Assembly (NCBI RefSeq): GCF_937873765.1
Contig: NZ_CALMZC010000037.1
Span: 98,359 to 162,358 of the forward strand
Source: an uncultured Thiothrix sp.
Lineage (GTDB): Bacteria; Pseudomonadota; Gammaproteobacteria; Thiotrichales; Thiotrichaceae
Length of the DNA stretch: 64,000 nucleotides
Direction: 5' to 3'
Below, in pieces: positions 9,107-18,078 of the stretch. Both the position numbers and the translations under genes were made by a program. The stretch's first letter is position 1. Every line of letters begins with the position of its first letter. The notes under the pieces were generated by a model. The model was not told where the DNA came from, did no database searches, and saw only the letters and a program-made list of their open reading frames with translations.

Positions 9107-10737
9107 CCAAGACTCGTTTATCTTCTCCAAGGAAACTGCGTTTTAGTCTGCGTAGCATTCTGCTAATTATGATGTTGACGCTGCTACTCTTGCCGCTAGC
9201 CACTTTGTATTTTTTTCGGATTTATGAAAATGAATTAGTTCGGCAGACCGAGTTAGAGTTGATTGCGCAAGGTGCTACTTTAGCCGCTAGCTATCGGCAG
9301 ATTATGCGCTTGGCCAATCCTAAAAGTGTCGACTATGGCTATGTCTTGGGGTATTCGCCCTTGATTCCGGGGCAGCGACGTTCTTATATGCGTGATGAAA
9401 CCCTTGATCCTTATTATACACCCATTACCCCTGAATTAGATTTAGTCAAACCTGTTTATGCTCCGCGTCCCGACGCAATTCCTACACCGCAAGTGGCTGA
9501 TAAATTTGCTCAGCAAGCCGGTGCTTTGTTAACACCGGTGATTTTAAATACCCAACAAGTCATGCTAGCTGGCGTGCGTATTTTAGATATGAAAGGTTTA
9601 GTGGTTGCGGGTAAAGAAGAAATGGGGATGTCCTTAGCGCATGTACCTGAGGTAAAACAAGCACTAAAAGGTTATTATTCGAGCGTGATTCGCCAGCGCA
9701 TTTCCGATGAACCACCACCGCCTTTGTATTCTTTAAGCCGTGGGACACATATTCGGGTGTTTGCTGCTTTTCCGATTATTGAGGGGAATCGCTTACAGGG
9801 CGTGGTGTATATCTCACGCACTCCTAAGAATATCCTCAAGCATCTCTATTTAGTCCAAGACAAGCTTTATCTTGCAGCGGGTATTTTGCTAAGTTTGGCG
9901 GTACTATTAGTGTTGTTTTTGTCTTCAACCCTCTCGCGTCCAATTCGTGATTTGATCCGCCAAACGCAGCAAGTGGCAGAAGGTGAGCTGCCTTATGTAC
10001 AGCCGCTAAAAAGCCCCGTGACCTATGAGTTAGCGCAACTTTCGGAAAGTTTCGCAAGCATGTCACAAGCACTAGCCGAGCGCTCGGATTATATTCGTCG
10101 TTTTGCTTCGCATGTCTCACATGAGTTTAAAACACCGCTAACTTCGATGCAGGGTGCATTAGAGTTATTAAATGAGCACATCGATTCCATGCCGCCAGAG
10201 CGTCGGCAGCGGTTTTTAGATAATTTACTCAGTGATACCCAGCGCTTAAAAAATCTGGTCAATCGCTTACTCGAATTAGCCCGCGCGGACGCTTTAGAGC
10301 CGAGTAAGCAAACAAGTCAGCTCCCTGAGTTAGTTCGTGCTATGCAAAATCGCTATCACGAGCGCGGTTTAGAGATTGAAGCAGACGCTTTACCGTATGT
10401 GCCCTTAGCCATAGCGCCTGATACCTTGGAAACAGTCCTAGGCAATCTGTTTGATAATAGCCTACATCATGGTGCGTCAGCAGTGCGCTTAAGGGCGCAG
10501 CCAAGTCCTAGGCAAGATAGTCTAGTGCTTTCAGTCCATGACAATGGCGAAGGGATTTCACCAGCCAATCGTGAACGGATCTTTACTCCCTTCTTTACAA
10601 CCCGTCGCAATGCAGGTGGCACAGGTTTAGGCTTAGAAATTGTCACCTCACTCCTGAAGGCTTATAACGCCCGTATCCAGCTAGGTTCTGCACAGACAGG
10701 TGCAGAATTTATACTGGAATTAGCCTTAGCTTCTTAA
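9100..10737 (+). CDS. Membrane sensor histidine kinase
   Basis: A 545-residue kinase. Membrane helices at about 17-39 and 255-277 enclose a periplasmic domain of about 215 residues. A HAMP-like linker follows, then the HisKA motif S-H-E-F-K-T-P-L (His341), the N-box L-F-D-N-S-L near 448, and the G boxes D-N-G-E-G-I and G-G-T-G-L-G-L. The sensor domain has a Pro/Tyr-rich stretch (about 85-130), and its ligand is unknown. Partner of the overlapping response regulator. The domain order is that of CreC/ProS-type kinases, but I do not assign a name. Confidence 0.95.
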   Translation: MLAKTRLSSPRKLRFSLRSILLIMMLTLLLLPLATLYFFRIYENELVRQTELELIAQGATLAASYRQIMRLANPKSVDYGYVLGYSPLIPGQRRSYMRDETLDPYYTPITPELDLVKPVYAPRPDAIPTPQVADKFAQQAGALLTPVILNTQQVMLAGVRILDMKGLVVAGKEEMGMSLAHVPEVKQALKGYYSSVIRQRISDEPPPPLYSLSRGTHIRVFAAFPIIEGNRLQGVVYISRTPKNILKHLYLVQDKLYLAAGILLSLAVLLVLFLSSTLSRPIRDLIRQTQQVAEGELPYVQPLKSPVTYELAQLSESFASMSQALAERSDYIRRFASHVSHEFKTPLTSMQGALELLNEHIDSMPPERRQRFLDNLLSDTQRLKNLVNRLLELARADALEPSKQTSQLPELVRAMQNRYHERGLEIEADALPYVPLAIAPDTLETVLGNLFDNSLHHGASAVRLRAQPSPRQDSLVLSVHDNGEGISPANRERIFTPFFTTRRNAGGTGLGLEIVTSLLKAYNARIQLGSAQTGAEFILELALAS

Positions 10738-10911
10738 GTTCGCTAGGGTCTAGGCCGTTTTCTTAGAGCGTCGTTTAATCGTTTTTATAGAATGTTTTAA
10801 GTTAAACAATTTATTTTTATTTATTGATAACTATCTCTATACTGCGCTGCATCAGAACTTGTTCAAGTTTAAGTACTAAAACATTCAGTTGTTAATTTTA
10901 AGGAGAAACTC

Positions 10912-11649
10912 ATGTTACCGAATAGTGAAGGCAAAAAAGTTCCTAAGGTCACTTTCCACACACGCAAAGATAATGCGTGGGTAGATGTTACTACGGATGA
11001 ATTATTTACAGGCAAAACCGTTGTCGTGTTCTCGTTGCCCGGTGCATTTACGCCAACTTGTTCTTCTACCCATGTGCCACGTTATAACCAATTGGCGGAA
11101 GCACTGAAGGCGAATGGCGTTGACGATATTATCTGTATGTCCGTGAACGATACTTTCGTCATGAATGAGTGGAAAGCCGCGCAGGAAGCAGACAAGATCA
11201 CTTTCATTCCCGATGGTAATGGTGAATTCACCCAAGGCATGGGTTTGTTAGTGGACAAAGATAACCTAGGTTTTGGCAAGCGTTCATGGCGTTACTCGAT
11301 GCTGGTGAAAGACGGCACTGTGGTAAAAATGTTCATCGAGCCTGAAAAAGAGGGTGACCCCTTTGAAGTGTCTGACGCTGACACCATGTTGAACTATGTC
11401 GCTCCTAAGGCTAATAAGCCATTAGATGTGACGGTATTCACTCGTTTAGGTTGCCCATTCTGCGCTAAAGCAAAAGCACTGCTGAAAGAAAAAGGCATTG
11501 CGTTCGATGAGCTGATTTTAAACAAAGACTATCGCAACGTGACTCTGCGTGCGGTGGCGGGTCAAGATTCAGTTCCACAAGTCTTTATCAATGGTGAATA
11601 CATTGGTGGTTCTGACAAGTTAGAAGCTTGGTTCGCGGCCAAAGCTTAA
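10912..11649 (+). CDS. Peroxiredoxin-5/glutaredoxin hybrid peroxidase
   Basis: A 245-residue natural fusion. Residues 1-165 form a Prx5-type domain with the peroxidatic Cys50 in [10 protein letters not shown]. Residues 170-245 form a glutaredoxin with a C-P-F-C redox centre (Cys181, Cys184). Such hybrids, known from Haemophilus and others, reduce peroxides with glutathione in a single chain. The start is set by a strong AAGGAG eight bases upstream. Glutathione reductase, which would recycle the electron donor, follows directly. The pair forms a self-contained peroxide-detoxification unit. Confidence 0.96.
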   Translation: MLPNSEGKKVPKVTFHTRKDNAWVDVTTDELFTGKTVVVFSLPGAFTPTCSSTHVPRYNQLAEALKANGVDDIICMSVNDTFVMNEWKAAQEADKITFIPDGNGEFTQGMGLLVDKDNLGFGKRSWRYSMLVKDGTVVKMFIEPEKEGDPFEVSDADTMLNYVAPKANKPLDVTVFTRLGCPFCAKAKALLKEKGIAFDELILNKDYRNVTLRAVAGQDSVPQVFINGEYIGGSDKLEAWFAAKA

Positions 11650-11658
11650 TCAATGAGT

Positions 11659-11690
11659 GCTAGCCTGTTGTTCGAGTGGCACAGGCTAGC
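11659..11690 (+). repeat. Hairpin between the peroxidase and gor genes
   Basis: A perfect 10-base inverted repeat (GCTAGCCTGT at 11659-11668, ACAGGCTAGC at 11681-11690) with a 12-base loop lies 10 bases after the peroxidase stop and 34 bases before the gor start. No U-tract follows, so it is probably not a full terminator. It could stabilise the upstream mRNA or reduce read-through into gor. Confidence 0.65.
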
Positions 11691-11723
11691 CACAATGTCC
11701 ATCGATTCAGTCGAGAGAGTTTT

Positions 11724-13088
11724 ATGAGCCAGCATTATGATGTAATTGCGATTGGCGCAGGTAGCGGCGGTTTGTCCGTGGTCGAAAAAGCTGCAATTTA
11801 TGGAAAAAAAGCAGCCGTCATTGAAATGAATGACGATCTAGGAGGCACTTGTGTCAACCGTGGTTGTGTGCCGAAAAAAGTCATGTGGTATGCGGCTGAG
11901 CTAGCGCATACGCAAGAGCAGATGCTGGATTATGGTTTTGAGATTAAAACTGGCAAGCTGGATTGGGCTAAGTTGGTCATGAAGCGCGAAAACATGATCA
12001 GTGGTATCAATGACTGGTATCAAGATGATTTTCTAGCTAAAGCAGGCATTGATTTAATTCACGGCCAAGCGCGCTTTCTGGATGCGCATACGCTTGAAGT
12101 GGAGGGTGAGTGCTATACGGCTGACCATATCGTCATTGCTACCGGCAGCCGCCCGATTGTACCCAAGGATATTCCGGGGGCAGAGTTGGGGATTACGTCC
12201 GATGGCTTTTTTAAATTAGAAGAACAGCCGCAAAAAGTTGCTGTGGTTGGTGGTGGCTATATCGCTTTGGAGTTGGCGGGTGTGCTAAATGCTTTAGGCA
12301 CAGAAACTTATGTGCTGCATCAAGGCTTTCCGGTGTTGATTGGTTTTGATGAAATGATCCAACGCGGTTTACGGCGGCAAATGGAAGCCGATGGTTTGAT
12401 CTTCCATGATAATGACAAAATAGCCAGCGTTGAAAAGCAAGCGAATGGCAAAATAACGGTGCATTATGCTAGTGGCGACACCTTGACGGACTTAGATCAA
12501 TTATTGTGGGCGATTGGCCGTGTTCCCAATACCGACGATATAGGTTTAGACGCCATTGGCTTGAAACCTGCCAAAAATGGCCTGATTGATGTGAGTGACT
12601 ATCAGGAAACTTCAGTCGCAGGTGTCTATGCCATCGGCGATATTATTAATAAGCGTGGTGTGCAATTAACGCCCGTTGCAATTGCTGCTGGTCGGCGTTT
12701 GTCAGATCGTTTATTCGGTGGTATGCCAGAGCGCAAAGTGGATTACAATCTAATTCCTACCGTGATGTTCACGCATCCACCAATTGGCACGATTGGTTTA
12801 TCTGAAGAGGCTGCCCGCGAGCAATATGGCGATGCAGTCAAAGTTTATCAAACCGATTTCAATTCTATGTATTACTCCTTTGTGAAGCATAAAGTGAAAA
12901 CTTATATGAAGCTGATTGTGGTCGGTGAAGACGAGAAAATTGTCGGTTGCCACGCGATGGGTAAAGGTGTGGATGAGATGATGCAGGGTTTCGCAGTTGC
13001 CTTAAAAATGGGGGCTACTAAGAAAGATTTCGATGACACCATTGCTATTCATCCGGTGAGTGCGGAAGAAATGGTGACGATGAGGTAG
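11724..13088 (+). CDS. gor: Glutathione-disulfide reductase
   Basis: A 454-residue class I flavin disulfide reductase. It shows the FAD-binding G-A-G-S-G-G near 11-16, the redox-active C-V-N-R-G-C (Cys43, Cys48), the NADPH-binding G-G-G-Y-I-A-L-E-L-A-G near 180 and the C-terminal dimer-interface H-P-V-S-A-E-E segment. I chose the ATG at 11724, preceded by GAGAGAG; an upstream in-frame ATG falls in the intergenic hairpin region. It keeps glutathione reduced with NADPH, supporting the upstream Prx-Grx hybrid. A strong terminator follows. Confidence 0.95.
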   Translation: MSQHYDVIAIGAGSGGLSVVEKAAIYGKKAAVIEMNDDLGGTCVNRGCVPKKVMWYAAELAHTQEQMLDYGFEIKTGKLDWAKLVMKRENMISGINDWYQDDFLAKAGIDLIHGQARFLDAHTLEVEGECYTADHIVIATGSRPIVPKDIPGAELGITSDGFFKLEEQPQKVAVVGGGYIALELAGVLNALGTETYVLHQGFPVLIGFDEMIQRGLRRQMEADGLIFHDNDKIASVEKQANGKITVHYASGDTLTDLDQLLWAIGRVPNTDDIGLDAIGLKPAKNGLIDVSDYQETSVAGVYAIGDIINKRGVQLTPVAIAAGRRLSDRLFGGMPERKVDYNLIPTVMFTHPPIGTIGLSEEAAREQYGDAVKVYQTDFNSMYYSFVKHKVKTYMKLIVVGEDEKIVGCHAMGKGVDEMMQGFAVALKMGATKKDFDDTIAIHPVSAEEMVTMR

Positions 13089-13116
13089 GGGTGTCGCTAG
13101 TAAGGGATTTGAAAAG

Positions 13117-13147
13117 AAGACTGCCTTAAAAACGCAGTCTTTTTTTA
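13117..13147 (+). terminator. Rho-independent terminator after gor
   Basis: An eight-base-pair stem (AAGACTGC at 13117-13124, GCAGTCTT at 13134-13141) with a nine-base loop runs into seven consecutive T's. It lies about 30 bases after the gor stop and closes the peroxidase-gor unit. Confidence 0.9.
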
Positions 13148-13259
13148 TGCATTTTTGTAAAGTAACACTTCAGCTAGCTGGTCTAACTAAACTTTCTTAA
13201 AGTTTAATTAATAGTCACCAAGCACACATAACATTACCTTCTGATTACCAAACCCTTGC

Positions 13260-13430
13260 TTATCCGTAACTGGACGTTGGCTTAGATCCGCTTAAAATTG
13301 TTTGCAGTGATTCTTCCGCAATTAAAACAAAACCAAAATCCTGAAACCAAATCATCACAACCCACGAAGGTTTGGTGGTAAGGATAATACCCGTCGCACC
13401 AGAGTCTGTGACTTTGGTGTTTTTAAATGC
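13260..13430 (-). pseudogene. Short protein-like open frame without a start (possible remnant)
   Basis: On the minus strand, 57 codons are open between a TGA (13433-13431) and the TAA at 13262-13260. The translation looks coding (V-T-D-S-G-A-T-G-I-I-L-T-T-K-P-S and onward, then W-F-Q-D-F-G-F-V-L-I). There is no ATG or GTG near the beginning, except an internal Met about 26 codons in. It lies just downstream of the exported protein at 13437 and may be the tail of a decayed gene. I do not recognise it. Confidence 0.25.
13397..13424 (+). terminator. Terminator-like hairpin on the plus strand
   Basis: CACCAGAGTC and GACTTTGGTG pair over ten positions (one G-T) around a TGT loop at 13397-13419, followed by TTTTT. 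It would stop plus-strand transcription that escapes the gor terminator before it runs into the converging gene at 13437. Confidence 0.6.
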
Positions 13431-13436
13431 TCAGAC

Positions 13437-13964
13437 TTATTCGCTTTTTAAGACTACATCCCGATCGCGGCAGCTTAGGGTCACATAATCACCCATTGGG
13501 ACTTTTGCTTTGAGTCCTAAATACTTCAATTGCGCGGGCATATCCACTTTGCTTTCTACTGAGCAGGCATTGTTTTTTGCAAAGTGTTTCAGTGCGTTAT
13601 CATCGCCATTTAAGCGCACAGTAATACCTGCCCCTTCACTTACACAGCAACCAATATATTTGCTCATATACTCTTCTTCGATCATAAAGAGTTCGTGCCC
13701 CATGAAGCTTATAGGTTTTTTCACTAAATAATAGTCGGTGTAATCGACCCGGATATTCGGCTTTTTATTCACAATACCTGCGCGCATGTAGGCTTGAATC
13801 GCTTTGCCTGAATTACCAACGCGCTCGGCTTTAATAGCATCATAGCGCAAGACATCAGTGAGAATAGTTTCAAGTTTGCTGTCTGAGTTAGACGCTTCAG
13901 CTTGTGCCATTGAAGCCGTTAGCACTAAGACGCAGCTGAGTAATAGGGAAGTGGGTTTAAACAT
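13437..13964 (-). CDS. Hypothetical exported protein
   Basis: A 175-residue protein with a textbook signal peptide (hydrophobic core about 7-17, cleavage probably after A-Q-A near residue 22). The mature part has four Cys, including adjacent C-C near residue 105 and a late S-C-R-D, consistent with periplasmic disulfides. No domain is recognised. It follows the divergently placed LysR/MFS unit and is transcribed in the same direction as the LysR gene, from which it is separated by 26 bases. Confidence 0.7.
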   Translation of the reverse strand: MFKPTSLLLSCVLVLTASMAQAEASNSDSKLETILTDVLRYDAIKAERVGNSGKAIQAYMRAGIVNKKPNIRVDYTDYYLVKKPISFMGHELFMIEEEYMSKYIGCCVSEGAGITVRLNGDDNALKHFAKNNACSVESKVDMPAQLKYLGLKAKVPMGDYVTLSCRDRDVVLKSE

Positions 13965-13990
13965 GAAAAATCCTCGCTAGTTATTCTTGT

Positions 13991-14896
13991 TTATTCGAGC
14001 GCTATCTTAAATAAATGTTCAATCTCGCTTAAGAATATCTGTACTTTCGGTACACGTACCCGGCTCGGTGAGTAACAAGCATACAGATACTGACCAAAAT
14101 TCAGATGCGGCGTGTAGTCACTAAGTACTTCTTGTAACAATCCTTGCTTGAGCGCATCACCACACAGATAGCGTGGCAGGATCGCAATCCCTTCGCCCGC
14201 AAGCGTTGCAGTAAAAATGCTGCTCAACTCATTAAATTGAATGCGATTCTGAATCGGAATATGAAATTCATAGCCCGCTGCATCGGTAAGGTGCCAACGA
14301 TAGTTATCCATGAGCAGATAACTAAAACAGCGATGTTCACTTAAGTCTGGCGGGGTTTGGGGAATCCCATAGCGTTGAAAATAGTCTGGGGTTGCGCAAA
14401 TCGCGCGCCTGAGTGCACCTAAGCGCTTGGCAACGACATCTTCAGGCGGTTGGCGGGTAATGCGTAAGGCAATGTCGAGATTATGCTCCACTAAATCCAA
14501 GATTTGATCGGTCAAAATCAATTCACACTGTAAGCGCGGATAACGCTCAGTGAATTGTGGCAACAACGGCGTTAAGTATTTGCGGCCCAGAGTTATCGTT
14601 GCACTAATCCGCAAAATGCCTTGCGGCTCAGTCGTCCCCAAATTTTGCATCGCCACTTCGGTATTGCGCACTGCCACTAAGGTTTGGCGGGCTTGCTGAT
14701 AAAACACTTCGCCTGCGGGTGTAAGCTGTAATTTTCGATGCGCGCGCTCAAATAGTTTCGCGCCGAAGCTGCACTCTAAGTCACCGATTTGTTTACTAAT
14801 TTGCGCGCGTGTACAATTTAAGCGTAAGGCTGCGGCACTCATACTGCCGGTTTCGACGGTTTTTACGAAACTATCCCAACTACTAAGCCATTGCAT
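13991..14896 (-). CDS. LysR-family transcriptional regulator
   Basis: A 301-residue LTTR with an N-terminal winged helix (F-V-K-T-V-E-T-G-S-M-S-A-A-A-L-R-L near 10-26) and a C-terminal periplasmic-binding-fold effector domain. It is divergent from the MFS gene with exactly 100 bases between the start codons. That is the usual arrangement in which an LTTR controls its neighbour and itself. The gap contains the palindrome CTTTAAAG, 20 to 30 bases before the MFS start. The effector is unknown. Confidence 0.92.
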   Translation of the reverse strand: MQWLSSWDSFVKTVETGSMSAAALRLNCTRAQISKQIGDLECSFGAKLFERAHRKLQLTPAGEVFYQQARQTLVAVRNTEVAMQNLGTTEPQGILRISATITLGRKYLTPLLPQFTERYPRLQCELILTDQILDLVEHNLDIALRITRQPPEDVVAKRLGALRRAICATPDYFQRYGIPQTPPDLSEHRCFSYLLMDNYRWHLTDAAGYEFHIPIQNRIQFNELSSIFTATLAGEGIAILPRYLCGDALKQGLLQEVLSDYTPHLNFGQYLYACYSPSRVRVPKVQIFLSEIEHLFKIALE

Positions 14897-14996
14897 GTCA
14901 ATAATCCGTTGACTGAGTGACGCTGATTATGAGCTATGTTCTTCGCACTTGTCTCTCTAAAATAACTGCACTTTAAAGCACACCGCAGGATTAGCC

Positions 14997-16214
14997 ATGT
15001 TTCAGGCTTTACGCAGACCCGATGTCCTACTCACGACTTTAGCAGCAGCCGGGATTTTGATGGTCACGATGGGGACACGCCAATCATTAGGGCTATTTGT
15101 TGATCCACTTACTAGCAGCACGGGCTTGGCAATCACCACGATTAGCTTGGCTTTAGCGATTGGTCAATTCACTTGGGGCGCGATTCAGCCTGTGGCAGGC
15201 GCACTTTCAGATCGTTATGGCCCACAAGCAATTTTGGTGTTTGCGTTAATTCTCTTAGCAATTGGCGTAGGAATTACCCCCTTCATGAGTTCAGGGTTTG
15301 GCTTAATTATCTCCTTAGGGTTGTTAATGTCGATTGGCTCAGGAGCGGGGAGTTTCTCTGTATTAATTGGTGCGGCCGCACAACGTCTGCCAGTGGAAGC
15401 ACGCGCAGAAGCTTCAGGGGTGATTAATGCGGGTGGCTCTTTCGGTCAATTCGTCTTCGCCCCGATTATGCAGAAGTGTATTCAAGTCTTCGGCTGGATG
15501 GGTGCGATGTGGATGATGATGTTGCTGACCTTAGCTGCTTTACCTCTGATTGCGCGTTTAATGGGTAAAGAGAAGTTTGTGCCTGCGCCAAAAATTAATG
15601 ATGGAGGTGTCTGGCAAGCGATCAAAGTAGCGATGAAAGATCCCAGCTATTTGCTGTTGCATTTAGGCTTTTTCACTTGTGGTTTCCATATCGCTTTTTT
15701 GGTGACGCATTTACCCGGTGAGGTGAATTTATGTGGTTTGCCAGCAACAGTCGCGAGTTGGTCCTTAGCCATCATTGGTCTGTCGAATATTTTTGGCAGT
15801 TTATACGCAGGTTATTGTGTCTCACGCTACCGTAGTAAATATGTGTTAGCAGCGATGTATGGATCGCGGGCTTTATTAGTGGCTTGGTATTTAATGATGC
15901 CACGCACTGAGTGGACATTTTATATTTTTGCGATAGGCCTAGGTTTCACTTGGCTTGCAACCGTGCCACCGACCGCAGCAATTGTGAGTAAATTATTCGG
16001 AGTGCGTTATTTGGCAACTCTATTTGGTTTAACCGTTTTTACTCATCAAATCGGTGGCTTCCTCGGCGCTTATTTAGGTGGTTGGGCAATCACCCACTTC
16101 GGCGATTTTACTTGGATGTGGTATGCGGATATTGCCCTAGCAGCGATGGCGGCGATGGCTAATTTACCGATTCGAGAAGTGAAGGTCATGCGTCCGGTAG
16201 TGGCTGCTGTTTAA
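14997..16214 (+). CDS. Major facilitator superfamily transporter
   Basis: A 405-residue protein with about 12 hydrophobic segments. The loop after helix 2 has the MFS pattern G-A-L-S-D-R-Y-G near residues 67-74. The overall style resembles the oxalate/formate-antiporter or NarK-like part of the superfamily. It likely moves a small organic anion, but the substrate is not deducible. The adjacent divergent LysR gene probably regulates it. Its 3' end overlaps the converging EamA gene by 29 bases. Confidence 0.9.
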   Translation: MFQALRRPDVLLTTLAAAGILMVTMGTRQSLGLFVDPLTSSTGLAITTISLALAIGQFTWGAIQPVAGALSDRYGPQAILVFALILLAIGVGITPFMSSGFGLIISLGLLMSIGSGAGSFSVLIGAAAQRLPVEARAEASGVINAGGSFGQFVFAPIMQKCIQVFGWMGAMWMMMLLTLAALPLIARLMGKEKFVPAPKINDGGVWQAIKVAMKDPSYLLLHLGFFTCGFHIAFLVTHLPGEVNLCGLPATVASWSLAIIGLSNIFGSLYAGYCVSRYRSKYVLAAMYGSRALLVAWYLMMPRTEWTFYIFAIGLGFTWLATVPPTAAIVSKLFGVRYLATLFGLTVFTHQIGGFLGAYLGGWAITHFGDFTWMWYADIALAAMAAMANLPIREVKVMRPVVAAV

Positions 16215-17055
16215 TCTTTTTAGTATTTGAACGCTGCGTATACAGTAGGCCCAAACCTGCCAGTGTCACCAGTAAACCACCCCATAGGGCATGCCAACTG
16301 GGCAGCTCATGCCAGATGAGAAAGCTCAGCAGCATGCCCCAGAGCAATTGGGTATATTGCATACTACTGACCGCTGTGGGCGAGCCACGATGAAAAGCGG
16401 AAACCACCAATGCCATAGCTAATGCATAGCAAAAGCCACCACCCAAACTAATCGACAATGCACTTAAGCTCATAACTTGGTAATGGAAAAGGGTATAAAT
16501 GCCTGTTACTAATACCACTAGACTCAGGCTATACACTGCGAAGCTTTGTGGTGTTTCTTGCTCTCGATAGCGTGCAATTAATAGAAAGCTAGTGGCTTCA
16601 ATAATTGCACAACCCAAAGCAGTCAACAGGGCTAACTTCAAGTTCCCAAAGCTGGGATTCAGTGTTATATACACGCCAATAAAGCCTAATAGAGTGAACA
16701 GTAAGGCTCGTGGTTTGGTGCGCTCTTGGCGAAGTAAGAAAGCAAACAAGGCCGTAAATAATGGCATGGTTAAAATCAAGGTATAAGCTTCAGCCAGTGG
16801 CAGTTCTCCATAACTATAAAAGGCTAGGAGATCTGCAATTAGCACGAGTACAGCCCGCAAAATATGAATGCGCGGATGCCGAGTTTTTAATAGCTCAAAG
16901 TTTGGGTAGGTCCAAATTAATAACCCAAACAAACCAAATAAGCAGTTAAAAAAAGTGACTTGCAGCAGGCTGTAGCTGTGCAATAACCACTTAATACTTA
17001 AATCCATCAAAGTAAAACTAAAAAACCCTAACAGGGCTAAACCTACAGCAGACAT
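16186..17055 (-). CDS. EamA/DMT-family transporter
   Basis: A 289-residue protein with ten predicted membrane helices in two EamA repeats, ending in a Lys/Gln-rich cytoplasmic tail. The family exports metabolites or amino acids. It converges on and overlaps the MFS gene. It is divergent from the next LysR gene with about 100 bases between starts, so that regulator is a candidate controller. The substrate is unknown. Confidence 0.9.
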   Translation of the reverse strand: MSAVGLALLGFFSFTLMDLSIKWLLHSYSLLQVTFFNCLFGLFGLLIWTYPNFELLKTRHPRIHILRAVLVLIADLLAFYSYGELPLAEAYTLILTMPLFTALFAFLLRQERTKPRALLFTLLGFIGVYITLNPSFGNLKLALLTALGCAIIEATSFLLIARYREQETPQSFAVYSLSLVVLVTGIYTLFHYQVMSLSALSISLGGGFCYALAMALVVSAFHRGSPTAVSSMQYTQLLWGMLLSFLIWHELPSWHALWGGLLVTLAGLGLLYTQRSNTKKIKQQPLPDA

Positions 17056-17157
17056 GACTTATCTCTTTCACTAAAATTGATAGCAGCGAGTGTGCAAGTT
17101 ACTCTAAAATAAATGAAACGAATCTTTTTCATTTTAAAAACAAAGAAATTTTATTTT

Positions 17158-18078
17158 ATGGCGATTCCCGCTCATCTGATTGCGCATTTACCTTATTTTG
17201 CTGCAGTAGCGAAATATCAAAGCTTTACCTTAGCCGCAGAAAGCTTATTCGTTTCACAAGCAGCAGTGAGCTATCAAATTCGCCAATTAGAAATGAAACT
17301 GGATGTGTTGTTAGTGGTGCGGCAATCAGGGAGTCGGGTTTACCTGACGAATGCTGGTTTACAGTTAGCAGCTGAATATCAAACCTGTGAAAAGCGCCTA
17401 GAGTCTGTTTTGCAAAGCCTGCAACCGCAAACTCTAACCGGCACGTTACGGTTAACCGCCCCTGTTGATTTTGCGAGTAAAGTGCTGCCTTATGTGTTCA
17501 GAGAGCTACAAACGCAAGCACCCAAGCTAAAAATTGATCTGGATGTCAGTGATGCCGTGGTCGATCTGCTTGCCGATGGTTTTGATTTTGCAATTCGTAC
17601 TGTGAGCCATGCTGAGCGTTTGCAACATGAGCTACTCGCTCAGGCACATAAGTCAGTGGTTGCAAGTCCTACTTATTTAATTCAATATCCAACACCGCAT
17701 AGTTTGAGTGATTTAAAATCTCATCAAGTATTGGTACGCGGACTGGGGCAATATTTTAGTTGGAATCAGTTATTAGCGAGTGAGGGTTTGAGCCTCACTA
17801 ATGACTATCGCACACTTGTCTTAGGCAACACTTTTGCTTTAGAAGAGGGTGCTAAAGCCAGTTTGGGCTTAGCACTACTAGTCGATTTTGCGATAAAAGA
17901 GGCATTGCAATCAGGGCAGCTCGTGCGTGTTTTGCCTCAATTCACAGAGAAACTCACAACTTCTTTATATTTAAGCTATCTGCCTAGCCCACAAGCTGGT
18001 GTATTTAAACAAGTCCTGCAGCAAGCGATTGAGGTTGTGATTAAGCAGCGCTTTGCTGCAGCGTTTATTGTTGTTTAG
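17158..18078 (+). CDS. LysR-family transcriptional regulator (GcvA-like)
   Basis: About 306 residues. The N-terminal HTH reads F-T-L-A-A-E-S-L-F-V-S-Q-A-A-V-S-Y-Q-I-R, typical of the GcvA-like LTTR subgroup, and an effector-binding domain follows. I prefer the ATG at 17158 because it puts the HTH at the usual distance; an in-frame ATG at 17113 would add 15 Lys/Phe-rich residues. It is divergent from the EamA transporter gene, and its stop overlaps that of the converging CoA-transferase gene by four bases. Confidence 0.9.
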   Translation: MAIPAHLIAHLPYFAAVAKYQSFTLAAESLFVSQAAVSYQIRQLEMKLDVLLVVRQSGSRVYLTNAGLQLAAEYQTCEKRLESVLQSLQPQTLTGTLRLTAPVDFASKVLPYVFRELQTQAPKLKIDLDVSDAVVDLLADGFDFAIRTVSHAERLQHELLAQAHKSVVASPTYLIQYPTPHSLSDLKSHQVLVRGLGQYFSWNQLLASEGLSLTNDYRTLVLGNTFALEEGAKASLGLALLVDFAIKEALQSGQLVRVLPQFTEKLTTSLYLSYLPSPQAGVFKQVLQQAIEVVIKQRFAAAFIVV

